A stretch of DNA of 64,000 nt from DATFTF01 sp963825175 (GTDB lineage Bacteria; Acidobacteriota; Thermoanaerobaculia; UBA5066; Gp7-AA6): NCBI GenBank assembly GCA_963825175.1, contig CAWGSA010000002.1, positions 1,302,001 to 1,366,000 of the forward strand, read 5' to 3'. The number at the start of each line of letters is the position of its first letter. Positions within the stretch are counted from its first letter, which is position 1. The notes beneath the pieces are model-generated. The model was not told the DNA's origin and searched no databases. It saw only the letters and a program-made list of their open reading frames with translations. Made by a program: the position numbers and the translations under genes. Shown here piece after piece: positions 14,026 to 22,711 of this stretch.

Positions 14026-15822
14026 CTATCTGAAGCTCACGAGGCGCGGGTGCCGTTGCCGATCGAACGTGACGTACGTTGGTCCGTCTTCGTTTTTCAC
14101 GACGATCGATCCGCTCGAGGTGTCGATGCTCGCACCGAGCATGCTCGTCGCGCTCTTCGCGTTCACGAGCGTTACCGGAACCTGACCCTGCGGCACGCCC
14201 GACCAGAGCGCGACGACCACGTCCCTCAATCCGTCGAGCCGCATCGCGTACAGGCTCGTCGGTTCGAGGTCGAGAAAACCCGTGAAGACATGCCCTTTCG
14301 CGATGTTGCTCAAGGTGCGCACGCTGACGGCGGCGGGTTTGTCCGTGTCGTCGTTCGCGATCAATCCGTAGTTGTGCTCGGCGTTTGTCGGATCGGTTCC
14401 GTCGTCGCGAAGGTCGTAGACGACGGCGAGAGGGAAGCCGACTGCCCAGGCGGAAAGGATCTCGCGCATCACGAACGTCGCCTGCGTCGCGCGCGCGGTC
14501 GGTGCGTGGCCGTCGCCGCCGAACGACGTCGATGTGTAGCCCCACTCGGTATCCCAGACCGCAGGCGCGCCCGGGAGAGCGCCGGCGATCGATCGCAGCA
14601 GAAGAGTGTCGTCGGTGATCGTCTCGCCGCCGGTTATGCGATAGGGGTGCACGCCAATCGCGTCCGCGCCGTCCGCGCCGCCGCCAGCCAGATACCCGCG
14701 CACGAACGCGAAGTCGTATCCGGAGACGCCGGTCGTCGAGACCTTCACCGACGGGCCCCCCGCGTGCACCGCCACGATCGCAGCGTTCGCGAGCGCGGCG
14801 TAGTCCGAAGCACTCGGCGCCGACATCCAGAAGTGTTCCAGGTTCGCCTCGTTCCAGATCTCGAAGGTGACCCCCTTGCCCGCGAAGTGCGCCGCCGCCG
14901 CCTTCGCGTACGCGGCGAACGCTGGGACGGTGGTGGAGACGAACGCCGCATCGCCCGTCGGAGGGTAGAGCCGGTTTCCGTAGTCGAGGATGAGGTGCAG
15001 CGTCATGCCGCGTGCGGCGAGTGAGGCGACGAGCGCGTCGTAGTTTGAAAAATTGTAGACTCCTTTCGTCGACTCGACGGCGCTCCAAGAGAAGTCCATG
15101 CGCACGCGGGAGAAGCCCAGCCCCTTCGCGGCGTCGAGCCCGGCGTCGTCGCGCGTGAAGTGGATGTTCACTGCGAGGCGGCTCGCGAGGTCGGCCCTTC
15201 CCGGCGGCGCGACGATCATCGGCGTCGTCGAGAGATCGATCGTCGCACCGACGGCGTCGATCGCCACCACCTCGTCGAAGTCGATTGCGCCGCCCGCCCC
15301 TTTTTCCAGCGGATTCGCGGCCAGAATCGCCACCTGGGAGATCGCGCCATGCGGCATGCCGTCGTTCGCTCCGCCGAAGTGAACGTCGGGGGCGTCGAGC
15401 TCGACGACCTGGCGAAACCACGCGCTTGGATCATCGGCGCCGAAGGGGCGAGCGAGATCGTATTGGAGCACCTGCACCGTCGAATCGACGACGCGCAGCC
15501 ACGCATGGATGCCCGCCGGCGCCTTGACCCAGAAGCCGATCTCGGCCGCGTTGATCGGCGTCGCGAGCTTCAACGACGCGGCGACATACGCGCCGCCGCC
15601 GGAGAAATCGTACGCGAGGTGCGCGCCGCTGCCGTTGTGCCCGACGCTCTTGGTGAGCGATCCCTTCGCGCCGGGGAACTCGGGTCCGTTGGAGAAGGTC
15701 CACGGCTCCGGCGCTTGCGCGCCCTCGAAGTCGTCCAGCGTCGTCTCCCTTGCCTGTCCGCCCAAAGGGGTTGCAAGGACGATCGCACCGAGGAGCACGG
15801 TCACGCCGAGATGCTTGCGCAT
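14026..15822 (-). CDS. secreted GH39-like glycoside hydrolase with N-terminal carbohydrate-binding domain
   Basis: About 598 residues follow ATG 15822, which opens a signal peptide (MRKHLGVTVLLGAIVLA). Residues 30-190 form a galactose-binding-like beta-sandwich. Residues 210-500 form a TIM barrel of glycosidase clan A. The acid/base Glu is in FEIWNEANLEHFW and the nucleophile Glu in WDTEWGY. GH39 and PslG-type enzymes cut polysaccharides, including bacterial exopolysaccharide. The substrate is unknown. The gene precedes mutY by eight bases, probably an accidental operon. An ATG nine codons upstream is less likely. Confidence 0.8.
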   Translation of the reverse strand: MRKHLGVTVLLGAIVLATPLGGQARETTLDDFEGAQAPEPWTFSNGPEFPGAKGSLTKSVGHNGSGAHLAYDFSGGGAYVAASLKLATPINAAEIGFWVKAPAGIHAWLRVVDSTVQVLQYDLARPFGADDPSAWFRQVVELDAPDVHFGGANDGMPHGAISQVAILAANPLEKGAGGAIDFDEVVAIDAVGATIDLSTTPMIVAPPGRADLASRLAVNIHFTRDDAGLDAAKGLGFSRVRMDFSWSAVESTKGVYNFSNYDALVASLAARGMTLHLILDYGNRLYPPTGDAAFVSTTVPAFAAYAKAAAAHFAGKGVTFEIWNEANLEHFWMSAPSASDYAALANAAIVAVHAGGPSVKVSTTGVSGYDFAFVRGYLAGGGADGADAIGVHPYRITGGETITDDTLLLRSIAGALPGAPAVWDTEWGYTSTSFGGDGHAPTARATQATFVMREILSAWAVGFPLAVVYDLRDDGTDPTNAEHNYGLIANDDTDKPAAVSVRTLSNIAKGHVFTGFLDLEPTSLYAMRLDGLRDVVVALWSGVPQGQVPVTLVNAKSATSMLGASIDTSSGSIVVKNEDGPTYVTFDRQRHPRLVSFR

Positions 15823-16102
15823 GGGACCAAGCGGTTCCCAGCGTACCACCAGGCCTCGCCGCCTCCTCCGGCCGCGGAATCACTCGAACGCGACCAATCG
15901 CCGAGTCCAGGAGAGGGAATCCCGTCTCGCGCGTGGCCAACGAAATCGCCGCAAAGGAAACTGAGACATCGGGATTGTCGGGCCGAGTTTGGCCGGGCCG
16001 GACCGTATCAACGAGGGCCCGACGACCGGAGCGTCTTCGACCAGAACAATCTCTTGAGAGAGGACATATCGGAGCGTTCGACCGCGTCCGATCGATTCCT
16101 CT

Positions 16103-17239
16103 TCAGGAGGCCATCGCCCCCGCGGCGCTCACCAGTTCGCGAGGCGCCATCCAGTCGGGCTCCCGCATCAGGTCGGCGACGAACTTCTTCTCTTCCGCGG
16201 TGGGCAGCACTTGGGCCAGGTGCTTCGCGTGCTCCTCGGCGGAGAGCTTTTCGCCGGTGACCGACCAGGTCTCCCCGGCGAACTCGCCGATCGCGCGATG
16301 GAACTTGAAGTCCGGGGCGAAGAGGGGCGGCGTGCCGGCCGGATATTGCTTGGAGACCTGCTCGAGCAGCTTGACGACTTCCTGTCGGTAGAGTTCGCGC
16401 GAGAACTCGTTCAAGTGCTCCTTGTCGGGCTCGGCCGTCTGCCGCGCCTCGTCGTATCGGCCCTTGAGACCCCAGACGTAGAACCACTCGGCCGACGAGG
16501 AGGAATCCTTGCCGAAGAGATCGTAAGCCGTCGAGACCCACTTGTTGACGTACTTCTGCAGCAGGTCCGCCGAGACGCGGCCGCCTCTGGCGATGCGCTG
16601 GAGCCCCATGTGTCCCGTTCCCATGTGGAAGCCTTCCTCGCGCAGCATGGGGCCCATCGAGCGGGAAAGCGGCGCGAAGGCGGAGGTCGAAAGCATGTTG
16701 AGTTGAAACTTGCCGTCTCGATCCACGAACTCGGTATAGGTGAAGAAATCCACCCAGTTGTCCACGTCCACGTTGAAGGAGCCAAGCAAGCGGTTGTTGT
16801 TCCAGGAGCGCCGCTCGAGGAGCTTACGCGCCTCGACCTTGCCCGTCTCGCCAAAATGGTTGACCAGGATGTGGCACATCTGCCAGCCGTGTCGCATCTC
16901 TTCGGTCATGATGCGGCAGACGCTCTCGGTGTCGTAATGGGATGGAGATGTCTCGAGCAGGTGCCTCTGCTGCTCGACGGACGCGAATTCCGTATCGCCC
17001 TGATAGACGATGAGATTCAGCAGGGCATCGCGGATCTGCTGCTGGGGAATCTGACCGACCCGTTCCCATTTCTTCTGGCCGCGGAGGTCTCCGAACTCGA
17101 TCTCCCCGGACTTCAAGTCCCCGTACCTGGCCTCGAAGGCGTAGTCGCCATATTTCGGCAAGTTCAGGTTGATGTCCTTCTGCCACGCCCGGAAGGCATC
17201 GATCCAATCGTCAAAGGTCGCGATTTTCTTCACACTCAT
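16103..17239 (-). CDS. BoxB/PaaA-like diiron oxygenase homologue
   Basis: The 378-residue ferritin-like protein has two E-x-x-H iron ligand motifs (MTEEMRHGWQM and LREEGFHMGTGHMG) and the BoxB-type segment FVDRDGKFQLNML. BoxB epoxidises benzoyl-CoA and PaaA phenylacetyl-CoA. This protein is shorter than BoxB (about 470) and longer than PaaA (about 310). No reductase, PaaB/C-like subunit, CoA ligase or ring-cleaving partner is encoded nearby, so the substrate cannot be assigned. It is divergent from a UPF0158 gene with only 24 bases between the starts. An in-frame GTG at 17248 is an alternative start. Confidence 0.8.
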   Translation of the reverse strand: MSVKKIATFDDWIDAFRAWQKDINLNLPKYGDYAFEARYGDLKSGEIEFGDLRGQKKWERVGQIPQQQIRDALLNLIVYQGDTEFASVEQQRHLLETSPSHYDTESVCRIMTEEMRHGWQMCHILVNHFGETGKVEARKLLERRSWNNNRLLGSFNVDVDNWVDFFTYTEFVDRDGKFQLNMLSTSAFAPLSRSMGPMLREEGFHMGTGHMGLQRIARGGRVSADLLQKYVNKWVSTAYDLFGKDSSSSAEWFYVWGLKGRYDEARQTAEPDKEHLNEFSRELYRQEVVKLLEQVSKQYPAGTPPLFAPDFKFHRAIGEFAGETWSVTGEKLSAEEHAKHLAQVLPTAEEKKFVADLMREPDWMAPRELVSAAGAMAS

Positions 17240-17249
17240 GACAACCACT

Positions 17250-17256
17250 TATCATA
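17250..17256. promoter_or_regulatory. possible bidirectional -10 element in a 24-base divergent gap
   Basis: The plus strand reads TATCAT at 17250-17255 and the minus strand reads TATGAT at 17256-17251, so one short symmetric stretch offers a -10 box in both directions. It lies eight bases before the UPF0158 ATG and eleven before the diiron gene ATG. The -35 regions would have to lie within the opposing genes. Confidence 0.4.
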
Positions 17257-17263
17257 CCGGGTT

Positions 17264-17680
17264 ATGTCCTTTCGGATCGACTGGGAAGGTCTGATCGTCG
17301 GCTTCGAGAGCCGTTCGCAGCAGATCACGCACTTTTTCGATCGCGAGACGGGCGACGTCGAGCAGGTCCTGGTCAAGGACGCGGCCCGCCACGCCGAAAT
17401 GTCCGCCAACTCCCGGTACACGGCGCTGCCGAGAGATCAAGGCGAGCGCACGGTGGGGGACCTGGAGGAATTCTTGAATATCTGCGAGGACGAAGCGTGC
17501 CGCCGGGAGCTTTCCCTGTCGCTCCAGGCCGCGGGATCCGTCGCCTCGTACCGCGAGGCGCTCCTGCGTCATCCCATCGAGGAAGCGCGCTTTTTCCAGT
17601 TCAAGGAGCACCAGGCGCTCAAGCGGGCGCAGGAATGGCTCCGAGAGCAGGGAATCCCAGAGCAAGGAATCCCGTTGTAA
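17264..17680 (+). CDS. UPF0158 family protein
   Basis: This is a 138-residue cytoplasmic protein. The opening WEGLIVGFESRSQQITHFFDRETGDVEQVL and the later TALPRDQGERTVGDLEEFL match the uncharacterised family UPF0158, whose function is unknown. It ends with an imperfect direct repeat (EQGIPEQGIPL) produced by a short DNA duplication just before the stop. It is transcribed away from the diiron oxygenase homologue and may share its promoter region. Confidence 0.75.
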   Translation: MSFRIDWEGLIVGFESRSQQITHFFDRETGDVEQVLVKDAARHAEMSANSRYTALPRDQGERTVGDLEEFLNICEDEACRRELSLSLQAAGSVASYREALLRHPIEEARFFQFKEHQALKRAQEWLREQGIPEQGIPL

Positions 17681-17715
17681 AGGCGCGCCGCTTCGTTTAT
17701 ATCAGATCTGATATA

Positions 17716-18345
17716 TCAGCCGGCTCCGTCCGAAAGTCTCAGTGTCCCGAACCGCTCCGGAACGTGAAAATCGGGCGGGTCGGCGAGCGTCGGCGACCAC
17801 GCGGAGAACTCGTCGTGGTCCCCGCGGTCGATGCGGTAGAAGTTGGCCCGCCAGATGGGTGGTACGTCTTCTTCGCACATCGGAGCGAGCGGGATGCGAA
17901 GGAGGGCCGACCATCGGCCGGGCCGACATCGAACGCGCGCCGAGAAACCGGGACAGGTCCAGGCCGTCTCGACCCGCATCGTGCCCCGGGACAGGTCGGG
18001 CGAAGCGACGCGGGCGTCGAAAAGGGCGCCGAGCGGGTTGACCTCGAACTCGAAGTAGACCCGGGGAGGATCGGCCGGGGAGAGGAAGACCTCGTACACG
18101 TCTTCCTTCCACAGGGGCGCGTCCCGTTCCCGCAGAGTCGCGACGACGCCGTCGTCGCGGCCGTCGAACCGCGCGATCAGCGTTCCCCCGCGCAGGCCGA
18201 CCCGGAGCGCCGTCGCCTGAAGCGGCGCAGAGCCGGACCGGGCGTCCGTCAGAGACCAGGGGCGAAGGCTCACCAGCCGCTCTGTGGAGGAGAGGAGCGG
18301 AACATCGAGAATCGGCGCGACCGCGAGTTCTCCTTCAGGCTGCAA
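17716..18345 (-). CDS. carbohydrate-binding family 9-like protein
   Basis: The product is 209 residues with the CBM9/DOMON-like sandwich signature: WKEDVYEVFLSP, YFEFEVNPLGALFDARV, ALLRIPLAPM, IWRANFYRIDR, FSAWSPTLADPPDFHVPERFG. Proteins of this group bind sugars or haem, or act as stand-alone modules of unknown ligand. No obvious signal peptide is present, so it is probably cytoplasmic unless the start is wrong. It stands alone between the UPF0158 gene and a repeat-bearing gap. Confidence 0.75.
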   Translation of the reverse strand: MQPEGELAVAPILDVPLLSSTERLVSLRPWSLTDARSGSAPLQATALRVGLRGGTLIARFDGRDDGVVATLRERDAPLWKEDVYEVFLSPADPPRVYFEFEVNPLGALFDARVASPDLSRGTMRVETAWTCPGFSARVRCRPGRWSALLRIPLAPMCEEDVPPIWRANFYRIDRGDHDEFSAWSPTLADPPDFHVPERFGTLRLSDGAG

Positions 18346-18499
18346 GCTCGGCTCTCGAGTGCAGGCACTCTACATCAGCGTCCCGGGCTGCCCGGACTCG
18401 CGGTTTCGGGGCAGGATGGCCGCAACGAAGAGGATCTCCCGTCGCTTCGCTCCTCGGGACCATGAAAGGAAAGGGCCTCATCCGACCTCTCCACAGTTG

Positions 18500-18597
18500 T
18501 CATCCCGCACGCGGCGAGGGATCTGGTCCGGTGCCCCTCTGTTCGGCCGATGTGTCTCGGGGGAAAGATCCTTCGGCCCTTCGGGCCCTCAGGATGA
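18500..18597. repeat. imperfect inverted repeat with TCATCC...GGATCT ends
   Basis: The left arm at 18500-18524 and the right arm at 18566-18597 both read, from opposite strands, TCATCC, a GC-rich core, then GGATCT. They frame about 40 bases. The right arm contains its own small hairpin (GGCCCTTCGGGCC). Similar CATCCTGAG...GGATCT sequences are common as dispersed repeats in bacterial genomes. This copy occupies most of a 281-base gap (18346-18626) in which I see no gene. Confidence 0.6.
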
Positions 18598-18626
18598 AGT
18601 GATGAGGTCGGCGGGCCGCCGGCTCA

Positions 18627-19490
18627 TCACTTCAGCTTCCACTGCCTGACCAGATTGAATCCGATGAAGTAGTCGTGAGGATTGCCGCCGACGGGGACCG
18701 AGTAAACGTACTGATCGACGGTCGTCGTGCGCACGTTGCCGACGACGAAGGCGAAGCGGTGGCCGGCGACGGTCTTCTCGACCGCGCAGGACCAACCGAC
18801 GCCCGCGGAGTTGGTGCGCGAGAGGCGAGGATAGATCTCGCCCTGGATGTTGACCGAGCGCAGCACGCGCACGGAAACGGCCGCGGGAACCGTGAAGAGA
18901 CCTTTAACCGACCCGCCGAAGACCAGGCTCGACGTCTCCGACACGTACGTCGGCACGAGCGTCAGGCGCACCCGGTCCGCGAAGGCGTAGGAGACGATGG
19001 CCTGTCCGAAGAAGCCTCGCCGGCTGTAGCCCGAGGTGGGCTGATCGGGGAGCGCCCTGTCGAGATTCTTCTCGGTGCGCAGGTCCGCACCGCCCCGGAC
19101 CGCCGCGTGGAAGGGACCCTCGCCGAAGACCTGGTACTTGGCGCTGAACTCGTAGACGTCGAGGTTGGACGAGCGGTACATGCCGAGGTCCAGCCCGTGC
19201 AGCGGCGCGTACGAAAGCCCGATGCCGATGTCGGCGCCGGAGTCGAAGGAATAGAGGGTATGAAAGTCGCTCTGGGCGAGCGGCTGCGAGAACCGGTGCG
19301 TGAACAGGAGCGTGAGGGTGCCTTCGCGCGGTACGTCGGCCGACGGCAAATTTACGATGACGGAGCCCTCCGGCGGGCGGGGCGGCGGGGCGGGCTCGTC
19401 GGCCTGCTGACCTCGCAGGGTCACGGCGGAGAGGACTCCGGCGGCCGCCATCAGAAGACATCGACCGCGGCGGATCCGGTTCGTTTCCAT
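18627..19490 (-). CDS. DUF5777 family beta-barrel protein
   Basis: The 287-residue exported protein has a signal peptide (to about LRGQ), a proline-rich linker and then a small outer-membrane barrel. The family hallmark is LPSADVPREGTLTLLFTHRF, followed by GADIGIGLSYAPLHGLDLG and repeated amphipathic strands. DUF5777 has no known function. The barrel ends GFNLVRQWKLK without a terminal aromatic residue. The ATG at 19490 is preferred over one two codons earlier. Confidence 0.82.
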   Translation of the reverse strand: METNRIRRGRCLLMAAAGVLSAVTLRGQQADEPAPPPRPPEGSVIVNLPSADVPREGTLTLLFTHRFSQPLAQSDFHTLYSFDSGADIGIGLSYAPLHGLDLGMYRSSNLDVYEFSAKYQVFGEGPFHAAVRGGADLRTEKNLDRALPDQPTSGYSRRGFFGQAIVSYAFADRVRLTLVPTYVSETSSLVFGGSVKGLFTVPAAVSVRVLRSVNIQGEIYPRLSRTNSAGVGWSCAVEKTVAGHRFAFVVGNVRTTTVDQYVYSVPVGGNPHDYFIGFNLVRQWKLK

Positions 19491-19554
19491 AGCCACCTCC
19501 TGCCCTCCCGGGCGCGCCGGAGTATAAGCGGCGCTTCCCGCTCCGGCGGCGGTC

Positions 19555-21567
19555 TTACGAAACCTTGAACTGCCCGGGAGGGGCCTCGATCACCTCGCGG
19601 ACTTTGCGGGCGAGGGCCTGGGGCGTGAAGGGCTTCTGAAGGAAGGCCGTGCCCGGGTCGAGGATCCCGTGGTGCACGATGGCGTCGTCGGTGTAGCCGG
19701 ACACGAAGAGCACTCTCATGTCCGGCCGCGACGAGGCCAGTCGGTCGGCCAGCTGGCGGCCGCTCATCCCGGGCATCACGACGTCGGTGACCATCAAATC
19801 GATCACGCCCTGGAAGTCCCGCGTGATGGCCAGAGCCTCGTCGGGATTGGCCGCGGCGACGACCGTGTATCCCTGCATCTTGAGAAGCTTGAGGACGAGC
19901 GCGCGGACCTCCGGCTCGTCCTCGACTAAGAGGATCGTCTCGTCATGCGGGTGCTCGGAGGGCGCCGTGGGCGCGGACGAGACCGCGGGAGCTTCGGCCG
20001 GCCGATCCTCCGCCGTGCGCGGGAGATAGATCTTGAAGCTCGAGCCCCTCCCCGGCTCGCTGTAGCACCAGATGTACCCGCCGCTCTGCTTGACGATTCC
20101 GTAAGTCGTCGACAGGCCGAGCCCCGTGCCCTTTCCCTGCTCCTTCGTCGTGAAGAATGGCTCGAACAACCGCGCGCGCACCTGCGCATCCATCCCGACG
20201 CCCGAGTCGGTGACCGCGACCATCGCGTACTGGCCGGGCACGGCCGGAGCGTGGCTCCCGGCGTACGTCGGATCGAGCTCCGCGTTGGCCGTCTCGATCG
20301 TGAGCTGACCGCCCTGGGGCATCGCGTCCCTCGCGTTGACCACCAGATTGAGAATGGCCTGCTCCAGCTGCCCGGGGTCGGCCTTGACCGGCCACAGGTC
20401 GGGCGCGCCGCGAACCCGCAGCTGGATGTGCTCGCCGATCGAGCGGCGCAGCATGTCCTCGAGACCCGAGACGATCTGGTTCAGGTCGAGGGTCTTGGGC
20501 TCGAGAACCTGCCGGCGGCTGAAGGCCAGCAGCTGGCGGGTCAGGGAGGTGGCCCGTTCCGCGCACCGGCGAATCTGCTCGCCATGCTGCCTTCGCGGAT
20601 CTTCCACGGGCAGGCTGGCGATCAAGAGCTCGGTGTAACCACGGATCGCGGTGAGCAGGTTGTTGAAGTCGTGCGCGATGCCGCCGGCCAGCTGTCCGAC
20701 GGCCTCGATCTTCTGGGACTGCGACAGCTGGTGCGCCAGGGCCCGGCGCTCTTCTTCGCTCTGCCGGCGCTCCGTGACATCGTGCACGAAACCCTGCACG
20801 TAGCGCGTCTGGCCGTTCTCATCCCGCAAGGCCCGTGCATTCACCTCGACCCAGACCGGGGTTCCATCCTTCCTGGTCCACGCGACCTCGGTCTGACGGG
20901 TCACGTCGTCGGCGACTTTCCCGCCGATGACCCTTTCGAGGTCGGCCGGGTTCGCGTACACGTGCTCGAGGGAGACGGACAGAAGCTCCCGGGGCGAGGG
21001 GTATCCCAGGATGTCTGCCAGTCGCGCGTTGACCGTCAGGAACGTTCCGTCGCCGCGGGATTGGAAGATGCCGACGGTGGCCAGGTCGAAGATGTCCCGG
21101 TACTGCTGTTCCGAGCGCCGAAGGGCCGCCTCGGTTTCCTTGAGCTCGCTGATGTCGATGAGCGTTCCTTCGAGGACCTCGGCGCCGGCACTTGCTCCGC
21201 CGCGAAGGCCGACCGTCAAGAGAACCCACCCCTCGCTGCCATCCTTGCGCCGGGCCTTGAGCTCGAAGTTCTTGACCTTGCCGCTCGCGCGGACCAGCGA
21301 GAGCAGGCGTTGGCGCGCCTGGGGGTCGGCGTAGAAGGCCGTTGCCGGCTGCGCCAGAGCCTCGGCCGCCGACGCGTATCCCAGGATGCGCGCGAAACTT
21401 TCGTTGCAATCGACCATCCGGCCGTCGGGCGTCGAACGGTAGACGCCAGCCTGATCGCGCTCGAAATAAGACCGGTCGCGGTCTTCGGACGAGCGTTGCG
21501 TGGCCTCCATCCCGTCGGGGCCGGCGATGTCCGCCCGAGAGACGTCGGTGGCAGAAGGGTCGGACAT
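19555..21567 (-). CDS. hybrid histidine kinase, PAS-PAS-HisKA-HATPase-receiver
   Basis: At 670 residues the protein has two PAS sensors (about 35-150 and 155-275). A phosphoacceptor helix with AGGIAHDFNNLLTAI follows. The ATPase domain shows NLVVNARDAMP, VTDSGVGMD, FEPFFTTK and GTGLGLSTTYGIV. A C-terminal receiver has LLVEDEPE, VTDVVMPGMSG and LQKPFT. No membrane segment is visible, so it senses cytoplasmic signals. It has no partner regulator beside it. The DUF5777 gene follows in the same direction. Confidence 0.93.
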   Translation of the reverse strand: MSDPSATDVSRADIAGPDGMEATQRSSEDRDRSYFERDQAGVYRSTPDGRMVDCNESFARILGYASAAEALAQPATAFYADPQARQRLLSLVRASGKVKNFELKARRKDGSEGWVLLTVGLRGGASAGAEVLEGTLIDISELKETEAALRRSEQQYRDIFDLATVGIFQSRGDGTFLTVNARLADILGYPSPRELLSVSLEHVYANPADLERVIGGKVADDVTRQTEVAWTRKDGTPVWVEVNARALRDENGQTRYVQGFVHDVTERRQSEEERRALAHQLSQSQKIEAVGQLAGGIAHDFNNLLTAIRGYTELLIASLPVEDPRRQHGEQIRRCAERATSLTRQLLAFSRRQVLEPKTLDLNQIVSGLEDMLRRSIGEHIQLRVRGAPDLWPVKADPGQLEQAILNLVVNARDAMPQGGQLTIETANAELDPTYAGSHAPAVPGQYAMVAVTDSGVGMDAQVRARLFEPFFTTKEQGKGTGLGLSTTYGIVKQSGGYIWCYSEPGRGSSFKIYLPRTAEDRPAEAPAVSSAPTAPSEHPHDETILLVEDEPEVRALVLKLLKMQGYTVVAAANPDEALAITRDFQGVIDLMVTDVVMPGMSGRQLADRLASSRPDMRVLFVSGYTDDAIVHHGILDPGTAFLQKPFTPQALARKVREVIEAPPGQFKVS

Positions 21568-21583
21568 GTCAACGCGCCTGACG

Positions 21584-22658
21584 CTACATCCGCGCGAGCC
21601 CGGCGCCCCAGTGGAGTCCCGCGCCGAGAGCGGTGAAGCAGATCAGGTCTCCGGGCCGAACCCGGCCGGCCTGCTTCGCCTCGTGGAAGACGAGCGGCAG
21701 CGTGGCGGCGGTGGTGTTGCCGTAGACCTGGATGTTGTTGAAGACCTTCTCGTCGGGAAGCCCGAGGCTCTTTTGGACCGCTTCGTTGATGCGTAGGTTG
21801 GCCTGGTGCATGAGAAGCAAGGAAAGATCCTCGATGGTCAAGTCAAAGCGCGTCAGGACTTCGCGAACGATGGCGGGCATGGCCGTCGTCGCCAGCCGGA
21901 ACACCTGACGCCCTTCGACCACCGGGATCGTTCCGTTCTCCGCGAACATCTTGGGCGAGAAGTAGGGAAACGACGCGGATCCACCGCCGGGGACGTAGAG
22001 CTTGTCCCAGTGCTGGCCGTCGGTGCGCATCTCGAAACCGAGAAAGCCCGGACCTTCCTCGTCTTCGCGGGCCTCCAGGACGAACGCGCCGCCTCCGTCG
22101 CCGAAGATGACGGCGCGATCACGGTGCGCGGTGCCCCACGCGTAGACCTCGGGGGAGACCGGGGCATCGGAGTCGCCGAACATCACCGCCCACTCCGCGT
22201 CGGTCCAGGGATAGAGAGAGGCGTGGCACTCGGCGCCGACCAGCAGGATGCGCCGGCTCGTTCCCGCTCGGATGAAGGCGTCGGCGACCTGCAGCCCGGA
22301 GAGGAACCCGGCGCACTGCATACGGATGTCCAGCGCGTGGGTCGTCTGCATGCCCAGGCGCGCGGCGAGCAGACCCCCCGTTTCCGGGAAAGTAGTGGGC
22401 CGGCGTCATCGTGGCGAACACCACGAGGTCGATGTCGGAGGGAACGCAGCCGGCGTCGTCCAGGGCCCGCCGCGCCGCTTCGAAGCCGAGATCGCAGGAG
22501 GAGGTTCCCCGGCGCGCGTACCGGCGCTCACCGATGCCGGTGCGCTGCCGGATCCACTCGTCGGTGGTATCCATGAGTCGGGAGAGGCGTTCGTTGGTCA
22601 CCACTCCGTCCGGCACGAACATGCCGGAGCCGCGGATGACCATTCGAGGAAACTTCAC
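21584..22658 (-). CDS. 3-oxoacyl-ACP synthase III (FabH-like), frameshifted
   Basis: Two overlapping frames together encode a full-length FabH-like thiolase-fold enzyme. The first starts MKFPRMVIRGSGMFVPDGVV and breaks after HYFPGNGG. The second continues through the active-site Cys in DIRMQCAGFLSGL, His in LMHQANLRI and Asn in YGNTTAATLPL. The shift falls in a run of six G (minus strand) at 22374-22379; with five G the frames join as GNGGLLAARLGMQTTHALD. Family members condense acyl-CoA with malonyl-ACP or make related ketones. All catalytic residues survive, so a homopolymer sequence error is more likely than a dead gene. Confidence 0.8.
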
Positions 22659-22711
22659 CGGCCGGAAGTATATCGGCGGCCGTCCCGCCGCCGCGCGGAC
22701 ACGGGCCGCCC

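Noticed and set aside
15823..16102. Gene or RNA in the 280-base gap between the glycosidase and the diiron gene
   Set aside because: Only short frames without start signals were seen; no structure or repeat was evident.
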